Of a stretch of DNA of 64,000 nt, positions 1-9,260 are shown one piece after another. Below the pieces are notes generated by a model, which did no database searches, was not told where the DNA came from, and saw only the letters and a list, made by a program, of their open reading frames with translations. A program made the position numbers and the translations under genes. Numbering within the stretch: position 1 is the stretch's first letter; every line of letters starts with the position of its first letter. Source of the DNA: JBBRHQ01 sp963725315 (GTDB taxonomy: Bacteria; Actinomycetota; Thermoleophilia; Solirubrobacterales; 70-9); the NCBI GenBank assembly GCA_963725315.1, contig CAVRYA010000002.1:60680-124679 (forward strand). Direction: 5' to 3'.

Positions 1-163
1 CTGAGATCGCCGCTGAGTGCCACTGGTCGCCGGCGATCAGGACAGGGAAGAGCGCCAGCGCCAGCAGCATCGCGACCGAGCGCGCCCGCGAGGGGGCGAG
101 GAGGATCGCGGCCGCCGCAGCGGCGGCGGCGGCCACGACCCCGGCCCCGGCGAGTGCGCTCAA
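1..163 (-). CDS. Partial membrane protein (N-terminal fragment, runs off the left edge)
   Basis: Reading the minus strand from a TTG at 163-161 gives an uninterrupted frame to the window edge. It begins LSALAGAGVV, followed by an Ala-rich hydrophobic stretch, a short basic segment (PSRARS) and a second hydrophobic helix (AMLLALALFPVLIAG). The TTG overlaps the TGA of the upstream gene (TTGA), the same coupling style used elsewhere in this genome, which is why this start was chosen. Two membrane segments at the N-terminus followed by a polar loop would suit a polytopic protein such as an O-antigen ligase or polymerase, but too little is present to assign a family. Confidence 0.5.
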   Translation of the reverse strand, partial: MSALAGAGVVAAAAAAAAAILLAPSRARSVAMLLALALFPVLIAGDQWHSAAIS

Positions 164-684
164 CCGCCTTGCCCCTTGCCCGCCCTGCGGCAGCCGTTCC
201 GTCTGGGCTCGACAAGGTGAAGGCGAAGCGTGCCGCCTGCCGTCAGAGCCCTGTCCTGGCCGGTGAGGACGACGCGCAGCTTGTAGCGCCCGGGCGATGC
301 GCGCCTGCCGAAGCGGTCGCGGCCGTCCCAGTGGAAGGTCGCGAACCGGTAGCGCTTCAGGAAGCGGTCCCTGGCCAGGGTGCGGACCAGCCTTCCGTCC
401 GGATCGACGATCTGCACGTTGGCCCGGTCCGAGCGGGTCACCCGGAACCGGATGCGGGCGTTGTCGGCGAGGCAATCGCCGTTCGGGCTGAATGCGGTCA
501 CGTGCTTGACCCTGCCGTCGGAGGTGACGAAGGTGCGGCCGAGGGTGACCTTGTCGAGGATCAGCGGCTCGCGCTTCAGCCGCTGGGCGTAGGCGAAGGC
601 GCCGACCGTCGCCACCAGCAGCAGCGCGAAGACGAACGGCGCGAGGGCACGGATCAGCGGCGCGCGATCGTCTGCGGGCTCCAC
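160..684 (-). CDS. Membrane-anchored protein with FlgD-type Ig-like domain
   Basis: A 174-residue protein with a GTG start. One N-terminal transmembrane helix (about residues 11-32) is followed by an extracytoplasmic part containing FSPNGDC and, near residues 120-150, FHWDGRDRFGRRASPGRYKLRVVL. The W-G-D-x-x-G-x-x-x-P-G-x-Y pattern is the hallmark of FlgD/gingipain-type Ig-like domains. It lies 49 nt downstream of the LytR_C gene and overlaps the next membrane gene by 4 nt, so it is probably the middle gene of a cell-envelope operon. The domain call is good; the biological role is unknown. Confidence 0.65.
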   Translation of the reverse strand: MEPADDRAPLIRALAPFVFALLLVATVGAFAYAQRLKREPLILDKVTLGRTFVTSDGRVKHVTAFSPNGDCLADNARIRFRVTRSDRANVQIVDPDGRLVRTLARDRFLKRYRFATFHWDGRDRFGRRASPGRYKLRVVLTGQDRALTAGGTLRLHLVEPRRNGCRRAGKGQGG

Positions 685-733
685 GGGCGGATCAGATTAC
701 CCGCGGCACGGCGACCGCCGCGCGGCGGGCGGT

Positions 734-1483
734 TCAGCTCGAGGCGCGGTCCTCGCCGACGACGACAGCCACCTCGGCGCTGGCCGCGGAGGCGGCGATC
801 TCCTGCGTCATCAGCCGCAGCTTCGGGATCCCGACGGCTCTGGAGATATCCCTCGCCTCCGGGCCACGGCCGCGCCGGTACATGACCACGCTCTTGGCGA
901 AGCTCGACGGGGTATTGGTCACCGCGTCCAGCGTGTAGCCCTTGCGATCGAGCTTGTCGCCGTAGCGACCGGCGAGCCCCGAGACCGCGGTGCCGTTGAG
1001 CACCGAGACCTTGATGTTCTTCGGCTGCAGCGAAGAGGTCGTCCTCGCCGTCCTGCCGTGCTTTCCCTCCTCGTTGCCGAGGAAGTGCGTAGCGGCGTAG
1101 GCAACGCCCGCGCCGAGCAGCACCACGGCAGCGATGATCAGGGCGAGGTAGCGAGGCTCCGGCAGCGCCGCGCGGAAGCGCTCCATCCGGGTCAGCTCCG
1201 GCAGCCCGGCCTCGCGGCGCTCCCGGCGCACGTCTCGTTTCGACGCCGCCTGCTGCTTGACCCTGCGCGCCTCCTCGATCTCGCGCAGCTCCTGGGCCCT
1301 GGAGGCCGCCAGCTCCGAGGTCTCCTCTTTCGCCGTCGCGTCGCGCTCGGGCGCGCTCCCGGCCCACTCGCGCAGGCGGCGGATGTCGCGCGCCTGGGTG
1401 AACTGGATGAAGATCAGGAGCCCCAGACCGGCGAAGGCGACCAGGCCGGCGTAGGCGCCAACGTCCCGCGCTATCTCGAGCAA
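734..1483 (-). CDS. LytR_C domain membrane protein
   Basis: A 249-residue protein with a TTG start. There are two hydrophobic helices (about residues 10-28 and 112-132) separated by a long charged region rich in Arg/Glu that is likely cytoplasmic. After the second helix the sequence KVSVLNGTAVSGLAGRYGDK and the following 80 residues match the LytR_C fold found at the C-terminus of LytR-CpsA-Psr proteins and in stand-alone actinobacterial envelope proteins. The LCP catalytic domain itself is absent, so this is not a wall-teichoic-acid ligase. The domain probably faces the cell wall; function is inferred only from the family. Confidence 0.7.
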   Translation of the reverse strand: MLEIARDVGAYAGLVAFAGLGLLIFIQFTQARDIRRLREWAGSAPERDATAKEETSELAASRAQELREIEEARRVKQQAASKRDVRRERREAGLPELTRMERFRAALPEPRYLALIIAAVVLLGAGVAYAATHFLGNEEGKHGRTARTTSSLQPKNIKVSVLNGTAVSGLAGRYGDKLDRKGYTLDAVTNTPSSFAKSVVMYRRGRGPEARDISRAVGIPKLRLMTQEIAASAASAEVAVVVGEDRASS

Positions 1484-1578
1484 GGCTGTTCCACGGGGGC
1501 TTGGCCCGTGACCAATGTTGGCGATGGCGGCAGGATCGGCGGGATGTTAGGGGGGCAGGGGGACCGCAGGAGCGGTGC

Positions 1579-3471
1579 TCAGTCGTCGAGGGCGACGGGC
1601 GCCGCCACGCCGCCGGGGCCCGTGACGATCGCCACGACCGTCTCGGAAAGATTGACCTCGTCGCCGGCGAGGATCAGCTGCTCGAGCGCATTCAGGGTCC
1701 GGTCGAGCCAGTCGGGATCGAGCGGCGTCTGACGAACGGTCCGCAGGATTCTCTTCGACGCGGTCGGCTGGGAGCGTTCGCCGGCGCCGATCAGGACCTC
1801 GTGCAGCTTCTCGCCGGGCCTGGGGCCGGTGAATTCGACCGCGATGTCTCGCTCCGGCTCGTACCCGGCCAGCCGGATCATGTTGTGGGCGAGGTCCACT
1901 ATCCGCACCGGGTCCCCCATGTCGAGCACGAACACCTCGCCCTTGCCGGCGCCGATGTCGCCGGCGCTGATCACCAGCTGGACCGCCTCGGGGATTGTCA
2001 TGAAGTACCGGGTCATCTCGGGATGGGTGACGGTGACCGGGCCGCCGCGCTCGATCTGGCGGCGGAAGATCGGCACCACGCTGCCGGAGGAGGCGAGGAC
2101 GTTGCCGAAACGAACGCTGCCGAAGCGGGTGTGGGGATGGCGGTGCCCGGCCGCTTCCACGATCCACTCGGCCATCGCCTTCGAAGCCCCCATCACGGTC
2201 TGCGGGTTGACCGCCTTGTCGGTGGAGACGAGGACGAAGCGCTCCACCTTCGAGGCCGCCGCGGTCTCCGCCGTGATCCTGGTCGCGACCGCGTTGTTGC
2301 GGACGGCCTCCAGCGGGTTGGACTCCATCAGCGGCACGTGCTTGTAGGCGGCCGCGTGGAAAACGACCGCGGGCTTGAAGCGCTCCATCACCTCGAGCAT
2401 GCGGGCGGGCTCCTTGCAATCGGCGAGCACCGACTCGGCCCGGGTGAAGTGGCGCTCCTCGACCATCTCGCGATCGATCTGGAAGAGGTTGTCCTCGGCG
2501 TGGTCGAGCATGACCAGCAGACGGGGGCCGACCCGGGCGATCTGCCGGCAGAGCTCGGAGCCGATCGAGCCGCCGGCCCCGGTGACCATCACCACCCGGT
2601 CCTCGAGGTAGGCGCCGACCCGGTCCAGCTCGACCACGACGGGGTCGCGGCCGAGCACGTCCTCGACCTGGACCTCGCGCAGCTGGCGGTTGAGCTGGAC
2701 CCCCCCGCGCAGCAGCTCGAACACAGTCGGCAGGGTGAGGACGCGGATCTCGCGCTCGCGGCAGGCGGCGACGACCTTGGCCCTCAGCGTCCCCGGGGCA
2801 GAGGGGATCGCGATCGCGACCTCGTCCGGCTCCGTCTCGTCGAGGATCGCGTCGATCTCGTCGGTCGAGCCGAGCACCTTCAGCCCCAGCATCCTCATCC
2901 CGCGCTTGCGGGGATCGTCGTCGATGAAGCCGATCGCGGTCTTGCCGAGGTTGGGGTTGAGCTTCAGCTCGCGCACGACCATCTGCCCCCCGGAGCCGGC
3001 CCCGATCACCAGCACCTCCGGCCCGGTCGGTATCCGGGCCCCGCCCTCGGGGCGCTCGACCACGAGGCGGACCGCGAGCCTGGCGCCGAGCAGCAGCATC
3101 AGGGTGAGGATGAAGTCGGTTACGACGACCGAGCGCGGCAGGTTGTCCTCGAAGGGCTTGACGACGGTGAAGACGAGGACCATGACCAGGCTGGCGACGG
3201 CGACGGCGCGGAGGATCTCCGGGTAGTCGCGCGCGGTCACGTAGCGCCACCACTTCTGGTAGAGGCCGAAGGCGAAGAAGATCGCCACCTTGCCGATCGC
3301 GACGAAGGCGACCGACTGGACGAGCAGGGTCGTGTAGCGCTCGGGGATCCCGTCCGGGTCGTCGAGGAACCGCAGCTTGAAGGCGCAGGAGAAGGCGATC
3401 GCGACCAGCAGGGCGTCGGCCACCATCTGCATCGTCCGGCCGCGGTAGACGGGGTGATTCAACCGGTGCAT
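1579..3471 (-). CDS. FlaA1/CapD-type NAD-dependent sugar-nucleotide 4,6-dehydratase
   Basis: A 630-residue membrane enzyme. Four hydrophobic helices occupy about residues 15-125, then a nucleotide-binding domain (VLVIGAGSGGQMVV near residue 147) and a second Rossmann dehydratase domain starting VMVTGAGGSIGSELCRQ near residue 292. The active site reads STDKAVNPQTVMGASK, giving the Ser-Met-Lys triad known for the WbpM/FlaA1 long dehydratases in place of Ser-Tyr-Lys. These enzymes make UDP-4-keto-6-deoxy sugars for surface polysaccharides. The ATG at 3471 was chosen because it directly precedes the first membrane helix; the frame stays open upstream but reads as unrelated low-quality sequence. 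A TACACT hexamer lies about 11 nt upstream of this ATG. Confidence 0.85.
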   Translation of the reverse strand: MHRLNHPVYRGRTMQMVADALLVAIAFSCAFKLRFLDDPDGIPERYTTLLVQSVAFVAIGKVAIFFAFGLYQKWWRYVTARDYPEILRAVAVASLVMVLVFTVVKPFEDNLPRSVVVTDFILTLMLLLGARLAVRLVVERPEGGARIPTGPEVLVIGAGSGGQMVVRELKLNPNLGKTAIGFIDDDPRKRGMRMLGLKVLGSTDEIDAILDETEPDEVAIAIPSAPGTLRAKVVAACREREIRVLTLPTVFELLRGGVQLNRQLREVQVEDVLGRDPVVVELDRVGAYLEDRVVMVTGAGGSIGSELCRQIARVGPRLLVMLDHAEDNLFQIDREMVEERHFTRAESVLADCKEPARMLEVMERFKPAVVFHAAAYKHVPLMESNPLEAVRNNAVATRITAETAAASKVERFVLVSTDKAVNPQTVMGASKAMAEWIVEAAGHRHPHTRFGSVRFGNVLASSGSVVPIFRRQIERGGPVTVTHPEMTRYFMTIPEAVQLVISAGDIGAGKGEVFVLDMGDPVRIVDLAHNMIRLAGYEPERDIAVEFTGPRPGEKLHEVLIGAGERSQPTASKRILRTVRQTPLDPDWLDRTLNALEQLILAGDEVNLSETVVAIVTGPGGVAAPVALDD

Positions 3472-3555
3472 GGGGCCGGCCGAGTGTAGAGCCTGAGACC
3501 GCGTCAGGCGCGGGATCGGGCACTGTGAAGGCGATCCTCCCCGGGCCGTATTCCC

Positions 3556-3561
3556 TAGGAT
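3556..3561 (+). promoter_or_regulatory. -10-like TAGGAT before the DedA gene, probable leaderless start
   Basis: TAGGAT ends 6 nt before the GTG at 3568, so transcription would begin at or next to the start codon. There is no Shine-Dalgarno in the gap. The same spacing is seen before several other genes in the window. No clear -35 hexamer was found. Confidence 0.4.
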
Positions 3562-3567
3562 CGTCGC

Positions 3568-4284
3568 GTGGTGAACGCATTCGCCCCAATCCTCGCCAGC
3601 ATCACCGACAAGATCGTCGACCCGATCGTCAACGTGGCCACGGACTTCATCAGTTCCACCGGGCTGCCCGCGGTCTTCGTCCTGATGACGCTCGAGTCGG
3701 CCTGCATCCCCGTGCCCAGCGAGGCGATCATGCTGTTCGCCGGCTTCAGCGTCTCCAACGGAGACCTCACCCTCACGGGGATCATCGTCGCCGGCGTCCT
3801 CGGCAACCTGGTCGGCTCCTGGATCGCCTACGCCGTCGGCTACTACGGCCGCCTCGAGCTTCTCGAGCGCCACCACGTCCTTCACATCAACCCCAAGCAC
3901 CTGCGCTGGGCGGATCGCTGGTTCGAGCGCCACGGCGAGGCCACCGTCTTCTTCACCCGGATGCTGCCGATCATCCGCACCTTCATCTCCCTCCCGGCCG
4001 GCGTCGCCCGGATGCCGTTCTGGCGCTTCACCGCGTTCACCCTCGCGGGCTGCGTGCCCTGGGTGGTGATGCTGGCGATCGTCGGCCGCGAGGTCGGCGA
4101 CAACTGGGAGAAGTGGCGGCACAACCTCGCCTACCTCGACTACCTGGTGCTGGTCGCCGCGGTCGGCCTGGTCGTCTACCTGATCCTCAGGCGGCGGCGC
4201 GGCGGGGGGCCCGGCGACGGCGAGGCGGTCGAGACCCCGAGCGAGGACGAGGCGGCCGAGCCGGCGAGCGCCGGCGGCGCTTGA
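3568..4284 (+). CDS. DedA family membrane protein
   Basis: A 238-residue polytopic protein of the DedA/SNARE-associated (VTT) family. Recognisable features are the family segment LESACIPVPSEAIMLFAG (about residues 47-64), the glycine-rich GVLGNLVGSWIAYAVGYYG, and FTRMLPIIRTFISLPAGVAR near residues 128-147, where the conserved F-x-R...P-x-x-R...G pattern lies. The C-terminal tail is acidic and disordered. DedA proteins are implicated in lipid scrambling, including undecaprenyl phosphate recycling in some bacteria, which suits the coupled UppP gene downstream (TTGA overlap). GTG start, divergent from the dehydratase gene. Confidence 0.85.
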   Translation: MVNAFAPILASITDKIVDPIVNVATDFISSTGLPAVFVLMTLESACIPVPSEAIMLFAGFSVSNGDLTLTGIIVAGVLGNLVGSWIAYAVGYYGRLELLERHHVLHINPKHLRWADRWFERHGEATVFFTRMLPIIRTFISLPAGVARMPFWRFTAFTLAGCVPWVVMLAIVGREVGDNWEKWRHNLAYLDYLVLVAAVGLVVYLILRRRRGGGPGDGEAVETPSEDEAAEPASAGGA

Positions 4285-5154
4285 TCGAGGCACCCGGAGC
4301 CGCAATTCCCGCGCGCCGCGCCGCCGCGCTGGGGATCGTCCAGGGCCCGGCGGAGCTGCTGCCGGTCTCCAGCTCGGCTCACATCGTCCTGGTGCCGTGG
4401 CTCGCCGGATGGGACTGGGAGCGCCTCGACCCCGAGGTGCGGAAGAGCTTCGAGGTCGCGCTCCACGCCGGAGCGGCGGCCGCGCTGCTGATCGGCCAGC
4501 GCCGGGTGATCGCCGAGGAGCTGCGGGCGTTCGACCGCCGCCGGGCCTCCGTGTTGGTCCTCTCCTTCCTCCCCGCGGCGATCGCCGGTTTCCTCTGGGA
4601 GCGCCCGATCGAGAGCCGGCTCGGGGGGCCGCGGGCGACCGCTGCGGGGCTGATCGCCGGAGCTGCGCTGATGCTCGCCGCCGACACCAGGCCGCAGCGG
4701 CGCGGGCGCGGGGAGGCCGGGCTCGCGGACGGCATCGCCCTCGGCATCGCCCAGGCGGCGGCGCTTGCTCCCGGCGTCTCGCGCAACGGCGCCACCCTGG
4801 CGGCGGCGCGGTGGCGGGAGTTCTCCCGCGATCAGGCGAACCTGCTCTCGCGCACGGTTGCCCTGCCGATCATCGTCGGCGCCACGGCGCTGAAGGGCCG
4901 CCGGCTGGCATCCCGCGGCGTCCCCGCCGGCCTTCGCCGCTCACTCGGGGTCGGCGTCGGCGCCGTCCTTCGCCTCGACCCTCGCCTCGCAGGGGCTGAT
5001 CCGCCTGGTCGAGCGCGACCGGGCGCTGTGGCCCTACGCCGCCTACCGCCTCGGCCTGGCCGCCCTCGTCCTGCACCGCCTGCGAGCGCGGCGACCGGCG
5101 GCTGATGTTGAATCGGCGCCGATGGCCGCGACGATCCAGGCCACCACACCGTGA
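4281..5154 (+). CDS. uppP: Undecaprenyl-diphosphatase UppP (BacA), one frameshift
   Basis: Dephosphorylates undecaprenyl pyrophosphate to recycle the lipid carrier for peptidoglycan and surface glycans; an integral membrane enzyme. The N-terminal motif GPAELLPVSSSAH and the second motif PGVSRNGAT are the two BacA active-site regions. The TTG start overlaps the DedA stop (TTGA). The first frame loses similarity near 4,955, where the frame one base further on continues with FASTLASQGLIRLVERD, then WPYAAYRLGLAALVL, and stops at 5152-5154 in a GTGA overlap with purM. Removing one base near 4,950-4,965 restores about 290 residues, the normal length. A sequencing insertion is more likely than a decayed essential gene. 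Confidence 0.85.
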
Positions 5155-6158
5155 GCGGGGACGCCTACTCGCGGGCCGGCGTGGACCAGGGCACCGCGGA
5201 CGCGGCCGTCGGGCGCCTGGTCGCGGCGCTGAGCGCGGGAAGGCGTTCTGAGGGCTCGCGCCAGGTCCCGCTCCCGGGCCACTACGCGAGCGTGATCAGG
5301 CTCGACGAGCGGACCGGGATCGCCCTCTCGACCGACGGTGTCGGGACCAAGCTGCTGATTGCCGAGCAGCTCGGCCGCTTCGACACGGTCGGCATCGACT
5401 GCATCGCGATGAACGTCAACGACGTGATCTGCGTCGGCGCCGAGCCGCTGGCGATGCTCGACTACGTCGCCGTGGACCGCGCCGACCCCGACGTCTGCGA
5501 GGAGGTCGGCCGCGGGCTGGCCCGCGGCGCGGAGCTGGCCGGGATCGAGATCCCGGGGGGCGAGCTGGCGCAGCTCGGGGAGATGATCTCCGGCCTCGAC
5601 CTGGTTGGGGCGTGCTTCGGCCTGGTCGAGCTCGGCTCGATCGTCGACGGCTCGGCGATCGAGGTCGGCGACCCGGTGATCGGCCTGCCCTCCTCCGGGC
5701 TCCACTCCAACGGCTACACCCTGGCGCGGCGGGCGCTGGAGGGGGTCCCGCTGAGCGATGAACGGCTCGGCAGACCCCTGGGAGAGGTGCTGCTCGAGCC
5801 GACCGAGATCTACGTCGAGCCGGTGCTGGAGCTGCTGCGCGCGGAGGTGGAAGTGCGCGGCCTCGCCCACATCACCTCGGGCGGGCTCGGCAACCTGCTG
5901 CGCCTGCGCGCCGAGGTCGGCTACGAGATCGACGACCCGCTCGAGCCGCAGCCGGTGTTCGAGCTGATCCGCGAGCTGGGCTCGGTGCCGGAGGAGGAGA
6001 TGTACGAGGTCTTCAACATGGGCTGCGGCTTCTGCTGCGTGGTGTCGGCGGGCGACGAGGAGCGGACGCTGGAGTTGCTGCGCGCCCACCACCCGGCCGC
6101 CAAGACGATCGGCCACGCCGACGAGCGCGCCGGCAGGGTGCTGAGGCGGCCCGGGTAG
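5151..6158 (+). CDS. purM: Phosphoribosylformylglycinamidine cyclo-ligase (AIR synthetase)
   Basis: Catalyses ATP-dependent closure of FGAM to AIR, the fifth step of purine synthesis, in the cytosol. The 335-residue protein has the typical order: N-terminal YSRAGVD, the substrate/ATP region STDGVGTKLLIAEQ (about residue 64), GIDCIAMNVNDVICVGAEP, SGLHSNGYTLAR, HITSGGLGNLLR and the C-terminal VFNMGCGF. The GTG start overlaps the uppP stop by 4 nt. No other purine gene is adjacent, so it is an isolated pur gene riding on an envelope operon. Confidence 0.93.
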   Translation: MSGDAYSRAGVDQGTADAAVGRLVAALSAGRRSEGSRQVPLPGHYASVIRLDERTGIALSTDGVGTKLLIAEQLGRFDTVGIDCIAMNVNDVICVGAEPLAMLDYVAVDRADPDVCEEVGRGLARGAELAGIEIPGGELAQLGEMISGLDLVGACFGLVELGSIVDGSAIEVGDPVIGLPSSGLHSNGYTLARRALEGVPLSDERLGRPLGEVLLEPTEIYVEPVLELLRAEVEVRGLAHITSGGLGNLLRLRAEVGYEIDDPLEPQPVFELIRELGSVPEEEMYEVFNMGCGFCCVVSAGDEERTLELLRAHHPAAKTIGHADERAGRVLRRPG

Positions 6159-6169
6159 GATCCGCTCGC

Positions 6170-6835
6170 GTGCAGACCGCGATCCTGATCTTCGACGGCC
6201 TCACGGTGCTCGACGCGATTGGCCCCTACGAGGTCCTGCGCTCGGTGCCGGGCTGGGAAGTCAGCTTCGTCGCGCCCGAGCCCGGTGAGCAGCGGGCCGA
6301 CAGCGGCGCCCTGGGGCTGGTCGCCGACCATGGCCTGGACGACGTGACCGAGCCCGATGCGGTGCTGGTCGGCGGCGGCGCCGGAAACCGGGCGCTGATG
6401 GAGGACGAGGCGGTGCTCGAGTGGCTGCGCGCCGCTTCCGCCGGCAGCCGCTGGACGACCTCGGTCTGCACCGGCTCGCTCGTCCTCGGGGCCGCCGGTC
6501 TGCTCGAGGGCAAGCGGGCCACCAGCCACTGGCTCTACCTCGATCGCCTCCGCGAGTTCGGGGCCGAGCCGAGTGCTGAGCGGGTGGTCGAGGACGGCAA
6601 GCTGATCACCGCCGCCGGGGTCTCGGCCGGGATCGACATGGCCCTGCGGCTGGTCGAGCGCGAGCTCGGAGCGGAGGCTGCGCAGGCGATCCAGCTCGCG
6701 ATCGAGTACGACCCGCAGCCGCCCTTCGACTCCGGCTCCCCGGCGAAGGCGCCGCAGGCCGTCGTCGACGCGGTCAGCGCCGCCTTCGCGGCCAACGACG
6801 ACTGGCTCGCCGGCCGCGCGGGCGGCGGCGCCTAG
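6170..6835 (+). CDS. DJ-1/PfpI family protein (isonitrile hydratase-like)
   Basis: A 221-residue glutamine-amidotransferase-like fold protein. The nucleophile elbow is WTTSVCTGSLVLGAAGLL (Cys about residue 99), preceded by DAVLVGGGAGNRALM and followed by ATSHW, the arrangement seen in GATase1_AraC/isonitrile hydratase-like members. There is no C-terminal AraC DNA-binding domain, so it is a stand-alone enzyme. The GTG start lies 8 nt after a TAGGAT hexamer (6156-6161) that includes the purM stop codon, and it may be leaderless. The substrate cannot be told from sequence. Confidence 0.75.
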   Translation: MQTAILIFDGLTVLDAIGPYEVLRSVPGWEVSFVAPEPGEQRADSGALGLVADHGLDDVTEPDAVLVGGGAGNRALMEDEAVLEWLRAASAGSRWTTSVCTGSLVLGAAGLLEGKRATSHWLYLDRLREFGAEPSAERVVEDGKLITAAGVSAGIDMALRLVERELGAEAAQAIQLAIEYDPQPPFDSGSPAKAPQAVVDAVSAAFAANDDWLAGRAGGGA

Positions 6836-6848
6836 GCCCGGACGCCTC

Positions 6849-7727
6849 TCAGGCCTTCTCCCAGATCGTCCCGGTCAGGGCGCGGACCGGTCGCAGCTTC
6901 CACTCCTTGGCCAGGCTCCAGAGCTCGGCGCAGACCACCGGGCTGGGGCTCGAGCTAAGGACCTCCGCCTCCTTGGTGGTGATGCGGCCGAAGCGCTCGA
7001 CCGCGTCGAGCGGCGCCAGCGGGCCCTCGTTGACGAGCCTGGCGCCGGCGGCCAGCGCCGCCTCGCGATAGTCCTCCAGCGGCTTCCAGCCCCAGACCGC
7101 GTGGCGGGCGCCGTCGGCGCCGATGAACACCGCCGAGGGCATGCTGACCCGCTCGTGTCCCTCGGTGCGGCGGACCTTCCCCTCCGTCCGCGCCTGCTCG
7201 GGTACGTCGCGGACCTCATCGAGGTCTGCGCCGAACGCCTCGACGATCGCGTGCGAGCCCAGGTCGAGCCGGAAGCGCTCGCTGTCGAGTCCCGCCGGGC
7301 CGGCCTCCGCGGCGAGCGCGTCGGCGTGGTCGAGCTTGCGGCGCTCGATGAAGATCCCCTCCCGCACCCTGCGCAGATAGCGGTAGGCCGGCCCGGAGCC
7401 CTGCTCGCAGGCGGCCTTCACCGCCATGCAGGCCGGGTAGGTGCTGGACAGCGGGTTCTCGGTCCAGATCCTCGGGTCCGACGGCATCTCGGTCTCGCCC
7501 CCGACGTTCAGCCAGTGGGACATCAGGTCCGCGAAACAGCTCGGTCCGGAGCCGATCGAGCCCTCGTCGTCGCGGTAGTCCTCCCCGTAGCGGCGGGCGA
7601 GGCCGCCCATCACCCAGCGGAACTCCAGCTCGCCTTCGAACTCCCAGATCAGCCTGCGAAGCTTGGGCTCTGCGCCCCACGACCACGAGCAGGCAGGATC
7701 TGTGTAGTAGCGAACCTCAATCGACAC
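6849..7727 (-). CDS. DsbA-family thioredoxin-fold protein with a single active-site Cys
   Basis: A 292-residue cytosolic protein (no signal peptide). The N-terminus EVRYYTDPACSWSWGAEPKL is a DsbA/FrnE-type thioredoxin fold start, with CSWS where a redox pair would be CxxC; only the first cysteine is kept. A cis-Pro segment VSMPSAVFI lies near residue 193. Loss of the second Cys argues against disulphide isomerase activity and resembles SpxH/YjbH-like or polyketide-type members. GTG start; it is divergent from the kinase gene with 26 nt between them and convergent with the DJ-1 gene (13 nt). Confidence 0.65.
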   Translation of the reverse strand: MSIEVRYYTDPACSWSWGAEPKLRRLIWEFEGELEFRWVMGGLARRYGEDYRDDEGSIGSGPSCFADLMSHWLNVGGETEMPSDPRIWTENPLSSTYPACMAVKAACEQGSGPAYRYLRRVREGIFIERRKLDHADALAAEAGPAGLDSERFRLDLGSHAIVEAFGADLDEVRDVPEQARTEGKVRRTEGHERVSMPSAVFIGADGARHAVWGWKPLEDYREAALAAGARLVNEGPLAPLDAVERFGRITTKEAEVLSSSPSPVVCAELWSLAKEWKLRPVRALTGTIWEKA

Positions 7728-7753
7728 GGGGCGCTGACAATATCCCCACGTAG

Positions 7754-9260
7754 ATGAACGCAGGCTCGACCTCAGCCCAGATGATCGGAACGGTCCTCTC
7801 GGACCGCTACCGGCTCGAGGCGAAGCTGGGCAGCGGCGGGATGTCGACCGTCTACCTGGCTCGCGACGAGACCCTCGACCGCCCCGTCGCGGTCAAGGTC
7901 ATGCACCGGGAGATGTCCGAGCAGGCCGACCAGCTGCAGCGCTTCCGCCAGGAGGCGCGGGCGGTGGCGAAGATCTCGCACCCCAACGTGGTTGCCGTGA
8001 TCGACGCCGGCGAGGACCGCGGTCACCCCTACATCGTCTTCGAGTACGTCGAGGGGGAGACGCTGAAGCAGCGGATCGCCCGGGTCGGGGCGCTCGACGT
8101 CCAGGAGGCGCTCGCCTACTCGATCGAGATCGCCCGCGCCCTGGCCCTCGCCCACGCCCGCCAGCTCGTCCACCGCGACATCAAGCCCCAGAACGTGCTG
8201 ATCGACTCCGAGGGCCGGGCGAAGCTGACCGACTTCGGGATCTCCCGCCAGCTCGAGCAGGCCGGAATGACCGCGACCGGCCGGGTGCTGGGGACGACCG
8301 ACTACGTCGCCCCCGAGCAGGCGATGGGCCATGGCGCCGACCCGCGCTCCGACATCTACTCGCTCGGCGTCGTCCTCTACGAGATGCTGACCGGCGAGGT
8401 TCCGTTCAGCGCCGACAGCCAGGTCGGCGTGGCGATGAAGCACGTCAACGAGGAGCTTCCCGACGTGCAGCGGCGCCGCCCGGGGATCTCGGCGGCGGCG
8501 GCGCTGGTGGTCGAGAGGGCGACCTTCAAGGCGCCCGAGCGCCGCTACCAGCACGTCGACGAGATGATCGCCGACCTCGAGACCGCACTCGAGGTGGAGG
8601 CGGCCAGGGCCGGCTCGACCAGCGGCGAGGCGACCAGCGTGCTCGACGCGGTGCCGCCGCCGAGGCGCAGGCTGGCGCGCGGGTTTCGCTGGTCGTGGTC
8701 CGGGTTCGCGCTGCTGCTCGTCGCTGGCGGCGGTGGTGCTGGCGCTCGTCTACGGGATCTCCAGCGGCTGGTTCGGAGGCGGCGGGGCCGGCGCCGGCGG
8801 GCGCGCCGGCGGGGGCGAGAACCCGGTCAAGATCAGCTCGGCAACCGATTTCGACCCCAGCGGCGACGGCGAGGAGCACTCCGACGAGGTCGGCCTCGCG
8901 ACCGACGGCAACCCGACCGGGACGGCTTGGACCACGGAGAACTACGAGCAGCCGGACTTCGGCAAGGATGGAGTCGGCCTCTATCTCGACGCGGGAGACC
9001 CCGTCGCGGCGAGCTCGCTGGAGTTGCGTACCCCCGACCCGGGCTGGAGATTTCGCGTCTACGCCGCCAACAGCCCCCCGCCCGACTCGCTATCGGGGTG
9101 GACGCCCGTCAGCGGTGAGGAGACGGCCGAAGGTCGAACCCAGGTCGCACTCGACACCTCCGGGAGGTCGTACCGCTACTACCTGATCTGGGCGACATCG
9201 CCGGCCGAGACGAGCGACGGCTACGGCGCCTCGATCAGCGACGCGCGCCTGTTCGACTAG
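7754..9260 (+). CDS. Membrane Ser/Thr protein kinase with discoidin-like extracellular domain, one frameshift
   Basis: A PknB-type Hanks kinase. G-loop LGSGGMSTVYLA (about residues 25-36), invariant Lys48 in VAVKVM, HRDIKPQN at 140-147, DFG at 160-162, APE as VAPEQA. A juxtamembrane segment leads to a transmembrane helix at about residue 318. The reading frame changes near 8,723: removing one base lets the helix run into VVLALVYGISSGWFGGGG and then about 150 extracellular residues. That part (FDPSGDGEEHSDEVGLATDG, later WTTENYEQPDFGKDG, to the end) resembles the F5/8-type C (discoidin) segments seen on some actinobacterial kinases. Total about 501 residues. No PASTA repeats, so the ligand is probably not muropeptide. 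It ends in CTAG shared with the stop of the convergent ddl gene. Confidence 0.8.

Noticed and set aside
1501..3489. Long plus-strand frame opposite the FlaA1-type gene
   Set aside because: Composition is Arg/Gly/Asp shadow sequence with no domain; the minus strand has a clear dehydratase. High G+C makes such shadow frames common throughout the window.
9257..9260. CTAG shared by the stop codons of the kinase and ddl genes
   Set aside because: A compact convergent end; TAG on both strands in CTAG is not unusual and has no likely function.
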